DNA from: Protula sp. h YS-2021
Lineage: Eukaryota; Annelida; Polychaeta; Sabellida; Serpulidae
Direction: 5' to 3'
Length of the DNA stretch: 64,000 nt
Assembly: GCA_949752745.1 (NCBI GenBank)
Contig: OX457024.1
Span: 111,666,104 to 111,730,103, forward strand
Every line of letters starts with the position of its first letter. Within the stretch, counting starts at the first letter, position 1. The translations under genes were made by a program, and so were the position numbers. The notes beneath the pieces are model-generated. The model did not search any database. It was not told the origin of the DNA and worked only from the letters and a program-made list of their open reading frames with translations. Below, in pieces: positions 10,342-18,848 of this stretch.

Positions 10342-10798
10342 CGTTGTTGCTCTTGCTTTGCTAGAACTGAAATGAAGTAAAACATGCGTTTCACTCTTCC
10401 TTTTATGCCACTTCAATGGTGTGTTGACTCAGCAGAATGTATCACTAGTTGACATGTTTCACTCATGCTTTTATGCTACTTCCATGTAATCAAAATATGG
10501 TGTGTAACTTGTTTCAAAAATGTTAAAATTGCTGACTCAGCAGAATTTTACTTGTGTATATGAATGTCTCACTTACAGTTGTACAGCTGCACTGCTGCAC
10601 AGCAGAGACATCTAGCAGTGAAGTCAAATGGTCTGCCAAATGGTGTTCATCCGCCAAATGGTATTCATCCGCCAACTAGACCTGAAATGTAATAAAATAT
10701 ATTCTCTCTCTCACACACACACACACAGACAGACATGTTTTGCTTCATTTCTTAATATAGGATGGCCCTTAAAAGGGCCTGAAAGATTTTAGTATATA
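10342..10798. other. Polymerase promoter region and intergenic DNA
   Basis: Between the - strand polymerase start and the 3' end of the next - strand gene. On the - strand there are two related segments with CATAAAAG (near 10401 and 10468), each next to GTTGACTCAGCAGAAT-like sequence, suggesting a duplicated promoter. Positions 10625-10675 have a short direct repeat (CGCCAAATGGTATTCATC), and a CACACA/GAGAGA simple repeat lies near 10700-10735. No gene is seen. Confidence 0.5.
10764..10779 (-). terminator. Histone-type 3' stem-loop of the Cys-rich gene
   Basis: On the - strand GGCCCT-TTTA-AGGGCC: a perfect 6-bp stem with a 4-base TTTA loop, followed by ATCC and, about 14 bases on, AAGAAATGAAGC. 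It starts 20 bases after the stop codon at 10799. This is the layout of metazoan replication-dependent histone mRNA 3' ends (GG...CC stem, UUUA/UUUC loop, purine-rich downstream element). The same structure follows four other accessory genes here. Confidence 0.75.
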
Positions 10799-11074
10799 TC
10801 AGCAGCAGTTATGGGGTTGTCCCTCATATTCCAACCACACTTGACACTTGCAGTATCGTTGAGTCAGTGTTACTATGCGGTTGTTCCACATAAATGTAAT
10901 TACTACGTCAGGCTTCACTGCAGTGATCTGAGTTGGAAATTGTAGCACCTCCTCCAAAGCATATGTAATATCAGCTGCTTCAGCTTCATCACGCATATTT
11001 ACCCAGATGCAAACAGATTCATTCGCTTGAAACGCTGTTAAGTCATCAATGATGATAGCTGGTGTGTTATCCAT
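10799..11074 (-). CDS. Accessory Polinton protein, C-terminal Cys-rich segment
   Basis: A 91-residue product from ATG 11074 (MDNTPAIIIDD) to NCC. A TATATAAG box lies on the - strand near 11112-11121. The C-terminal part (VITFMWNNRIVTLTQRYCKCQVWLEYEGQPHNC) matches the N-terminal part of the 117-residue protein at 33403-33756, which continues with further CxxC pairs that are absent here. The longer open frame upstream runs through the G-tract array and is not likely to be coding. Function is unknown. A histone-type hairpin follows 20 bases downstream. Confidence 0.6.
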   Translation of the reverse strand: MDNTPAIIIDDLTAFQANESVCIWVNMRDEAEAADITYALEEVLQFPTQITAVKPDVVITFMWNNRIVTLTQRYCKCQVWLEYEGQPHNCC

Positions 11075-11111
11075 GATGTGTCTGACAATGTCTCTAAGCC
11101 TTGAGACACCA

Positions 11112-11121
11112 CACTTATATA
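11112..11121 (-). promoter_or_regulatory. TATA box of the Cys-rich accessory gene
   Basis: On the - strand CCTATATAAG, about 40 bases before the ATG at 11074. It forms one half of a divergent promoter pair with the TATA at 11418; the G-tract array lies between them. Confidence 0.6.
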
Positions 11122-11164
11122 GGATTTTATCATGCTGATTCGGCAAAATTTTTTGTTGCTCTCC

Positions 11165-11368
11165 TGGGGGGGGGGGGGGTCGGTACATAGTATGTCCTAG
11201 GGGGGGTCGGTACATAGTATGTCCTAGTGGGGTTGGTACATAGTATATCCTAGGGGGGTAGGGGGGTCGGTACATAGTATGTCCTAGTGGGGTTGGTACA
11301 TAGTATATCCTGGGGGGGGTCGGTACATAGTATGTCCTGGGGGGGTCGGTACATAGTATGTCCTGGGG
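11165..11368 (+). repeat. G-tract array in divergent promoter (copy 1)
   Basis: Seven imperfect units of a run of 5-13 G followed by GTCGGTACATAGTATGTCCT or a close variant. The array lies between two divergent TATA boxes (11112 on -, 11418 on +). The G-rich strand is the coding strand of the RING gene. It could form G-quadruplexes. Copy 2 has arrays of the same design but with different spacer sequences between its own divergent genes. Confidence 0.8.
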
Positions 11369-11417
11369 GGTGACGTCATTTTTGCAATGCGACATCATTT
11401 TGCAATGATGTCATTTT

Positions 11418-11431
11418 ACTATATATATAGG
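11418..11431 (+). promoter_or_regulatory. TATA box of the RING-finger gene (copy 1)
   Basis: ACTATATATATAGG about 40 bases before the homologous start of the RING gene. It is the right-hand half of the divergent promoter. Confidence 0.6.
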
Positions 11432-11465
11432 TGTGCTCTCTTCACAACTTCCACAGAATACCATC

Positions 11466-12020
11466 ATTGAGTGCTGTTTCGCTTTAGAGAATTCGTTAGT
11501 TATCCGAGACATTACAAAGGTGGATTTAATGTACCACCCTACAGCGCATGAACCGGTGAGAGAATTCTTCTTGCAGCTGTTTCCAGATCCGGCTCGTGCT
11601 GTCGCCATCGCTATGCCAGTTCTACTCAACAGGGATGTTATGATTGGGAAGCGGCTTAGTGATATTGAACAGGGTAGATACCAAGAGGCGTACATCAGAT
11701 CAGTCGTCCTGGGGGAAGCAACGCCATCCCATTTAGAAGAGGAGGAATACCCGGCCTGGGCTGGATACTTTATGCTTCAACACATCAATCTATGTCGCGG
11801 GTGTGGCTGTCTGATAGGTGCAGACAAGGTCATTGCTGCCGCTTGCGGTCATCAAGCATGTATATCTTGTTCTGTCGCGCGTGCCTATCAGGCAGCCTTA
11901 CGGCATGAGTATCTCCTCAAGTGTTTAAGCTGTGGGACAAAGACGAATCACTTCATATTTAATGGTCAGCAGATGACTCAGTGCGGCAGGCGATATCAAA
12001 ATGTTATCACCTTTTGCTGA
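11466..12020 (+). CDS. RING-finger (C3HC4) accessory protein, start codon changed to ATT
   Basis: The product matches the split RING gene of copy 2. A canonical RING pattern is visible near residues 118-165: CRGC...AACGHQACISC...KCLSC (CxxC, CxHxxCxxC, CxxC), with one extra Cys. RING proteins usually act as E3 ubiquitin ligases, so this may modify host proteins. At the position where copy 2 has ATG GAG TGC, this copy has ATT GAG TGC at 11466, and there is no in-frame ATG before residue 22. Translation may start at a non-AUG codon or at an internal Met, or the gene may be dying. The rest of the frame is open. A histone-like hairpin lies 31 bases after the stop. Confidence 0.7.
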   Translation: MECCFALENSLVIRDITKVDLMYHPTAHEPVREFFLQLFPDPARAVAIAMPVLLNRDVMIGKRLSDIEQGRYQEAYIRSVVLGEATPSHLEEEEYPAWAGYFMLQHINLCRGCGCLIGADKVIAAACGHQACISCSVARAYQAALRHEYLLKCLSCGTKTNHFIFNGQQMTQCGRRYQNVITFC

Positions 12021-12051
12021 ACGGCACTAACAGTGAGGAGTTTCAACTCCA

Positions 12052-12073
12052 GGCTGCACTTTTCAGAGCGGCC
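12052..12073 (+). terminator. Histone-like 3' stem-loop of the RING gene (copy 1)
   Basis: GGCTGCACT-TTTC-AGAGCGGCC: a 9-bp stem with one T:G wobble and one A:A mismatch, and the TTTC loop typical of histone mRNAs. ATTACAAAAATAAGC, a purine-rich element, follows. It begins 31 bases after the stop at 12020. It is less perfect than the other hairpins, in keeping with the decay of this copy. Confidence 0.55.
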
Positions 12074-12189
12074 GCCAATTATTACAAAAATAAGCAAAAC
12101 AATTTATCATGGTGTTGGTATATGTGTGTATGCATGAGAGTGTGGGAAATGGAAAAAAAGTTACCGTCTGTCCGTCTGCCCGCCTGACC

Positions 12190-12322
12190 GTCTGTCTACC
12201 ATCTGCCGATTCTGCAGTGGAACCAACGTTGGTTCCACTGCAATGCAAAACATTGGTTCTGCAATGCAAAACCAAACGTTGGTTCCACTGCAGTGCAGTG
12301 GAACCAACGTTTTCATACTACT
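12190..12322. repeat. Inverted-repeat block at the probable right end of Polinton copy 1
   Basis: Several copies of GGAACCAACGTTGGTTCC and GCAATGCAAAAC, directly and inverted, run up to a possible terminus ACTACT at 12322. Upstream, TATGCATGAGAGTGTGGGAAAT (12130-12151) also occurs inside both termini of copy 2, which supports this being the sub-terminal zone. The matching left end is outside the window, so the exact terminus cannot be confirmed. Confidence 0.5.
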
Positions 12323-12991
12323 AATTCATAACAGAACATATTTGTACGAAAACCATGTAATTATAATACAAAAATCAATCGCGTTTGAACAGATCCTAAA
12401 ACCCTTCCTTGGCTTTGCGAAATAGTCGCAATAGCTTTTTAGGCTCGGGTTAACATTGCTACAGGCTGCCGGAAGGTTTTTCGGCTTAATCCACTGCTCG
12501 CTTTGTCGCTTTATGTAGTTTATACTTCTGCACACGAAAAACAAAAGTAAATGACTATAAAGTTTATATTCAGGAGTATTGCTACCACAAACCAACAATT
12601 TCTCTAGTGAGCTAAGCTCATTAATATCATATAAAACGGAAAAGTAGAGGTCAAACATCTCTTAAATGATTCATAAGGCTAGCAGGGGTAACGTTTAGCC
12701 CAGTAGGTTAGTGCATTGTTGTGGTAATTCCACGGTCCATGGTTCGAATCCTGTCCCCAATAAGTGCAAAGTTGCATTAATACTACGAAATGTAAAAATA
12801 TATTCTTGCATGAAATTTATCCCCATCTTGATGCAATTCTTCAATTTCTTCATCTGAAGTTAAATTTATCTGAAATTTACGACACGATTGGTTTTTACTT
12901 AGGTTTGTATTTGTTCTTATCTACTATCTACTTGCTTTCTTATTAAAAATATTTCGTCTTTTTTATTTTATTAATAACTTTTTGTTTTCAG
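12323..12991. other. Host DNA, probable intron upstream of the membrane exon
   Basis: AT-rich sequence ending in a polypyrimidine tract and acceptor (TTTTTGTTTTCAG at 12979-12991). It holds a tRNA-like segment near 12686-12765. I see no convincing coding exon. Confidence 0.4.
12686..12765 (+). other. tRNA-like segment (probable SINE head or pseudo-tRNA)
   Basis: Contains an A-box-like TTTAGCCCAGTAGGTTAGTGC and a B box GGTTCGAATCC at about the right distance. The acceptor and T stems do not pair well, so a working tRNA is unlikely. Confidence 0.45.
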
Positions 12992-13367
12992 ACAAACAGA
13001 AAGATCGAAGGCACACAAAGAATGTTCCACTATCAATTTGGATAATAACTGTCACAGTTACTACACTGATTATTGCTAGTGGCTGGCTGCTGCTGATGTC
13101 AATGCTGTTGTATTGCTATTTGGGTCATACTTGTAAACAATCGTTAAACAAAAAAGTATTTGCTCGAAGCTTTCTTCTACAGATTGCAAAACGCTGGAAT
13201 TTAAATAATTTTGCAATTTTGTTGCTTGTATTGGATGTTACTGCTGCTGCAGCAATGTCTGGTTATGATTCCCACTCATATGGGCCTACGTTTGTTATTA
13301 TTGCAATTGCAAACATATGGCCTGTACAATGGATCATTCAGTGGAAACGCGCTATAATGAACGATAG
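12992..13367 (+). CDS. Host gene exon with 2-3 membrane segments, spliced to the Mab-21 exon
   Basis: An internal exon bounded by TTTTGTTTTCAG before 12992 and AG/GTAAGA at 13367/13368. It enters in phase 1 and leaves in phase 2, and the next acceptor (ATTACAG before 13701) keeps the reading frame exactly. The protein has a hydrophobic segment (IWIITVTVTTLIIASGWLL and on to LLYCYL), then a second (FAILLLVLDVTAAAAM) and possibly a third (TFVIIAIANIWPVQWII), separated by basic loops. This predicts a membrane anchor in front of the Mab-21 domain. Earlier exons lie upstream and were not identified. Confidence 0.6.
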
Positions 13368-13700
13368 GTAAGAAATTTAAAATAAGTTACAGAATTGATA
13401 GTAAAATGTCTATATGCAATATGATTTACGGCTATTCTTATTATCTTATTCCAATTATTCCACTCAATCGCATAATACAAAGACGGTGGCTCAAGGACAA
13501 CGTATTTTGAAGCATACTAGTTTTAAAATACGAAAATTATGTTGTGGGTAAACAAGCTGCTGCTACACAAGAATATAACTTTGTCTTTTATCTCTGTTAG
13601 AGTTAACACCTTAACTGCATTTCTTCCTCCAAAACACTTCTGAAAAGGTTTGTTTTGTGAACTGGTTAACCGCTTAATTGTGTGTATTTTTAAATTACAG
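13368..13700 (+). other. Intron of the membrane/Mab-21 gene
   Basis: Starts GTAAGA and ends TTTTTAAATTACAG, 333 bp. Nothing else is seen in it. Confidence 0.65.
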
Positions 13701-15813
13701 AACAATTATGATGAATAAGCAACGCCAGCGATCAGCCATCATGAGTACTTCAAGCAGTGAATATGCACAGAATGAGGCTCACGAGAGTAACTGGGTATTG
13801 GAACCACTTCAGTTCCTCATCCTTCACGGCGCTACTCACTTTCTTTTAAAAGGTAAACTACGCTCCAAAGGAACGGACAGCAAGTTTAATGTCACAGATT
13901 TGTGTCTTACTGTCAGAAACAATGATGTCACAACAGCTACTATATTACTAGAACATGCTAAGCAAATGCAAGGTCTTGAAAAAGATTATAGAATTTGCTT
14001 CATGGTTTTATTTCAAAACGGTAACTATAGGATGATAAAAGTAATAATAGAAGCTTTAAAAAAAGGATTATTTCGTTGCAATATTCCTATCAATGAACTT
14101 CTTTACATGGCGATACGATATGAATGCATGCCCAAGGCTCTTGACATTATTGATGATCTGTGGTACCTAGAAGATAATAAAAACTCCATATACGAGTTTT
14201 ATAGCGAGTACTTTCAAGAAGATTTGGTATACAAAGCATCTGGCCAAATATGTTTTATTCTTAAAGTTGGCATAGCAAGACATGTCAGAGAAATAGCATC
14301 AGATGTGGATATTCCTAGTTATTTACACACAAACGCTTTACCTATACATCAATGGATGTATTTGCTCTCAAAGAACATCCTGCCCTTGGAGGCAATATCT
14401 GAGATACAACGATATATTGAAGAAGAAAATAATTTAGATCAGGAATATGAGAAAACTACTTTGTTTTCAACCACTTTATCTCCAGAGTCAAATTTCTGTG
14501 CAATCCACGGTCAGTCTGACGAGAAAATGCAAATCACGTTTCGAGAAATCATGAGCTGTGTCAACACGGAACATCCAGAATCAAGTTCTATAAAAGAAAA
14601 CATTGAAAGCTTGATGGGGATTTTTGTACACGTGCTCCAGCAATACAGTCCGTTATTGAAGTGCAAGCCAGTCCTAGTAGGGAGTGCAAAAGAAGGAACA
14701 CGATGTAGCCCAGACGAGTTTGACTATCTTTTTGTATTTGAGGAACTGGCTAAATACTTTGATGTATCCTATAACAAGTTAAATTACGAGGGCAAAGCCA
14801 CATGCAAACCAGATATAAAATATAATGATGACATTTTTCAGTTTCTCATAAGCTGTGATGAACTGGACAATAGCTCAATGCATCGTCTTTTGTACAAAAT
14901 TTTTCAAGCAGTTAAAGAAGAAATTAGTCAGTCCTGTGTTAAACAAGGTTTATTTCTGTCCAATATTGGGTTTGAAATAGGCCGTTCGTATTCCTATCTT
15001 TGTGTAACATGGAACGGCCAAATACTGAAGCATATGAACATCAAAATTGATGTTGTACCGGTATTTCCGTTTTTAGACTCAACACCAATACCGGACCATG
15101 CATTTTTAAAGAACAGAGCTGAAAACAAAACACAGTACGTGACACTTAAAAGCGAATATGCAAAAAGCAAACTGACAATCGCATTTTCTTCTACAGAAAA
15201 TTTGCTAATCAATGCCTTACCATTTAACATACGCAAGGGTTATAAACTGGCCAAAGCTATGCGAAACAAGCATTTGATTGCATCTGATGTGAGTTTATTA
15301 GTAAATTTGGGCGTGGTACACAATCTGGAAGACCTGATTAGCTCATATATGTTAAAGAACTGTGTTATATATCTAACACAGGAACTGTACCAAGAAACAG
15401 AAATAGAAAACGATTACATAGATTGGGCTGTACGTATTTACAGGAAATTGAAATCTTTTCTTACAAAGGGTAAAGAAATCCCGAATTTTTTCTTTGTTCA
15501 ACCTGCGCACATGCCATTCAAGCGCACACTATTTCGTTGTCATCGAAGAAGATTCGACGTTACATTGGTGTGTTGTCGCAAACGTGATGCTATGCTAATT
15601 GTGACAAATAGAATTTTTCATATCCTTCAGAATCCAAAATTTAAAAAGCTTTCAGTGCCGGAAATAGTAGATACATCAGAAAATGGGCTATCCCCAGTAT
15701 CTAGGGAAGTAGATGTTGAAATGGCATGCACGGTTCCAAACGATGCTACTTCTGCCTGTGAGAGCGAAGATAGCGATGTTCCTCTTCTAGACCATCATGA
15801 CTTAGAGCTTTAA
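13701..15813 (+). CDS. Host Mab-21 domain protein (cGAS-like receptor), last exon
   Basis: About 700 residues continuing in frame from the upstream membrane exon to TAA at 15811-15813. The N-terminal third is helical with degenerate ankyrin-like repeats. The nucleotidyltransferase core follows: GS in VLVGSAKEGTR (14680-14685), Glu and Asp in DEFDYLF (14716-14724) and the third acidic residue in IKIDVVPVF (15049-15051). The C-terminal Mab-21 helical lobe ends with LVCCRKRDAMLIVTNRI. All three metal-binding acids and the GS motif are present, so it could be an active cyclic-dinucleotide synthase that senses nucleic acid. The ligand is unknown. If the upstream membrane exon is not included, translation could begin at an internal ATG in this exon. 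AATAAA lies at 16223. Confidence 0.75.
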
Positions 15814-16974
15814 CTTTGTCATGCGTTTAGTATGCTTAAACGAAAGGAGTGTTCATATAATTAATTATGTATCTTGCTGAGTGCAAAAAAGAAGTGTGAT
15901 ACTAAAAATATGTTTCATCATCCATACATGTCAAGAAATAGTTTGTAAATAGTAGTACATAGGTCAAGGCCATTGTTAACATTTGTCATGCTTATGTGTC
16001 ATATTTTATGTACCATATCTTTTGTGTGATGTCTATGTCTCATGCTTACATTAAACGTATGGTAAAGTACAGGTCAAAATCAATTTTAGTGACTATTCTA
16101 CTATCTAAAGCTATCTAAAAAGAACTACAGAATGTAATGAAAATGTCTAACTTCTCTGGACAGCTAACAGTCAAGAATATTTTTCACAACAAAGACTGAT
16201 ATTTGTGTTTTATAGCAGCATTAATAAATATATATTCAAACCAGATTATATATTTCAGTATTATTGTAAATTAAATATTTTTACTTGTGTTTGTCAAGCT
16301 ATTATTAGATCCGACACAGAATTAACCTTTACTTAACTTCAAAATTTTATAATCAGTTTGCTACAGCTCATGGATTTTACAGTTGAGCTGATATCTTTTG
16401 CCAGTTCACTGCTGTGTACACAATAGTGGTTATACAATACAGGTTACTTTTCTAAAAGTACCCACTCCAATGATTGACTATTTACTTTCAAATTTAGTTA
16501 GAATGATTAGAATTGTTCCATTTATTTGAAATAGTGATGTTATTGACAATTATTGTTAACACATTGTCGAGGCTTTTTTTTGTTTTTGCTTATCACATTG
16601 ATATAGATGTACAGAAGACACCACACAAAAAGCATAATATAAACTTATCCTCAAAATGACTTCACACGGTGGCATCCATTTCACTGGCTTTAGGTGCCTG
16701 TCAATAGACGATGGTCTATCGCAGGATTCAAAACGCTCACTGAACAAATTCTTTGAGGACACAGTTACGATGTGACAACATACACACATACACCTACACA
16801 TACACAGTACCCACACACATACCCACAATACACAATTTTTTGGTTGCTTGTAACAGGAGAACGGTTGCGGCCAACTGGAGTTTACTATCTCACGTTAATA
16901 TTGACTTTTCATAAAGAAGGCTTTTTTCACTACAGTATTATACGGTGACCATTTGCTTCGAAACGTTTGATGGG
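15814..16974. other. Mab-21 gene 3' region and intergenic DNA
   Basis: AT-rich. The likely poly(A) signal of the + strand gene is AATAAA at 16223-16228. A CACACA-rich stretch lies near 16785-16825. No gene is seen. Confidence 0.4.
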
Positions 16975-17343
16975 TTAAACGCTTTTTTCGGTAAGTACAC
17001 GTTGGTAAACTTTTCGAGCTACAACTGAAGGAACTACATTTTCTTTTCTGCCCCTACTGCAAATTATCTCAAATTTTACATCCAGAATGACAAGATTTAG
17101 AGCCAGATCTTCTACCTCAAAAAGAAAGTCTTTTATGGTAGAGGTGTGCTGTATTTTGTCAGAAATATCCAAAATCAAAAATATCTCCTCCACCCACTTT
17201 TGTGTATACCCACATTCAATTAGGGCGTGAACTAGCGTATCTTTCACACCAGTTTGGCAGTATTCGCAGTCTACTTCAGGGTTTCTAGCTTGATCGAATG
17301 CTAAGCTTATTTCTATATTTATGATTATGCAAAGATAACACAT
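16975..17343 (-). pseudogene. LINE (non-LTR retrotransposon) C-terminal remnant
   Basis: An open frame with CEYCQTGVKDTLVHALIECGYTQKWVEEI, the CxxC...T..H....C...W pattern of the zinc-knuckle-like segment that follows reverse transcriptase in many LINE ORF2 proteins. No reverse transcriptase is seen upstream, so it is a 5'-truncated relic. Confidence 0.45.
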
Positions 17344-18848
17344 AATTTCTGGCGTACTAAATTATAATAAAACAGAATATTATTTGAAAATCTGATTTAT
17401 CCCAAAACCATCTTTTGTTTGAGAAAGGAGTTTTGTTTCATTTCATTCATAAAATGCCAAACGTTATAATAGCTAAAGAATACTAGGATAAAATATCCGA
17501 CATCCAAAATTTTAGCAGTACATTATGTTTTTGTTTGTTTTATAAACCATGCTTCATAGATTTGAATATGGCTTTGTAATTTTAAGTTAAAACGTTTCAT
17601 AAAAGCACCCTTGTATGATACGATAACTAATTACACCAACCATTGGGGGTACACGAAATATTGGAAATAGCAATAAAAGTTTGGATCAACTTATATTGAC
17701 AATTTATTCATGCATGTTTGTTATTGTCGTGCATTTGGTAATATATACACATTGTGAATCTTTGTGTGTAGATGATTTGATGAGACGATGACAACATAAT
17801 TGAATTTGTTTGTACCAGTTAATGATTTGTTTCTTTTTATATTTCTTCCATATTTGTGCTATTTGTGCTGATCGTATGAGAGTTGCATTATTTTCTTTCC
17901 ATATCTATGTCAATTTTGAATATTCCAAAGCATTGTCAAATGGTATTGCTTGCTAATTGTCACTGACCACTGATGTATCTTTGAAAAACATATATACATA
18001 AATTATTGTTATTGTTGTTATTGCTATTCATTTCTCATATTATCACTCAATTTATCAAAAATGAAAGTGAGAAAAGGTAGAAACATAGCTAAATCTATAA
18101 AAAGTATAATACCACAAAAATGAGCTGTTTTGGTCTATTCGTGCATACAAAACTAGGTACAGTACAAACAATACCAGGAAATGTAACAAATATTTACATT
18201 TATTATATTGTTACTTGAAATTTGTGCTCGTAAAATGCAACCATATGACTGACTTATAGAGGAGTGATCACCTACTTCAGAATAACGTCAAGTATCGATC
18301 TCAGCGCAAGACAGAAGACCCGCGCTAACACAGGTGTATCCATTTCGTTGGGACATAACTTACATGCATGAACTACAATTAAACAGACAGTTAAGGGATA
18401 TTTGACTAAAAGTATTTCATTTAAAAGTATATTGCGAAAGCATAAGTGCTGTAAAAATAAGTCAGCCTACATTTAATTAACCGAAAAGACCAGTGCTACT
18501 TACATCCAAAAGTTAGTGGTAACAAATTTAGTATGTTTATAGAGAACTTTTTAGTTTGAATGTGAATCTACTCAGAAACGGCAAAAGTATGACCAGTTTA
18601 CAATGTTTTTCAACACCCCTATTCAACCTTGAGCATGCTTTGAGAATGAAAATAGAATTGTGTATAGAGTAATATTCACATGAATAAATTGTAATGTATT
18701 TAGTAACTCTAAAAGCACTAAATATTTAGCGTAATAATTAACATATGTGATAATTTACTGATGAACTGTGCTATATTAATATTGTAAAACAGCTATGAAT
18801 CTCCTTAAGCATTAACGACATTAGATGATATGATACTTCTTTAAATAA
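17344..18848. other. Intergenic AT-rich DNA
   Basis: No open frame or recognisable element. Contains small TTATTG repeats near 18000-18030. Confidence 0.4.

Larger units (their letters stand above)
1..12322 (+). mobile_element. Polinton/Maverick copy 1 (partial, decayed)
   Basis: This is the same gene set and order as the complete element further right, but in the opposite orientation: integrase, ATPase, small virion proteins, capsid genes and protease on +, then PC4-like genes and DNA polymerase B on -, then a Cys-rich/RING gene pair. The left end lies outside the window. Several genes are broken: an in-frame stop at 2302, a 2-nt deletion near 3273, a 0.94-kb deletion near 3798, a stop at 4188, a 13-nt deletion near 6150 and a 14-nt deletion near 9206. 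The right end is uncertain. A candidate terminus is the ACTACT ending at 12322, after a block of CCAACGTTGG-type inverted repeats. Those repeats do not resemble the terminal repeats of copy 2, so the two copies are related but not the same subfamily. Confidence 0.9.

Noticed and set aside
10799..11398. Longer version of the Cys-rich gene reaching through the G-tract array
   Set aside because: The extra part is YYVPTPPR-type translation of the promoter repeat and lies upstream of the TATA box; the ATG at 11074 fits better.
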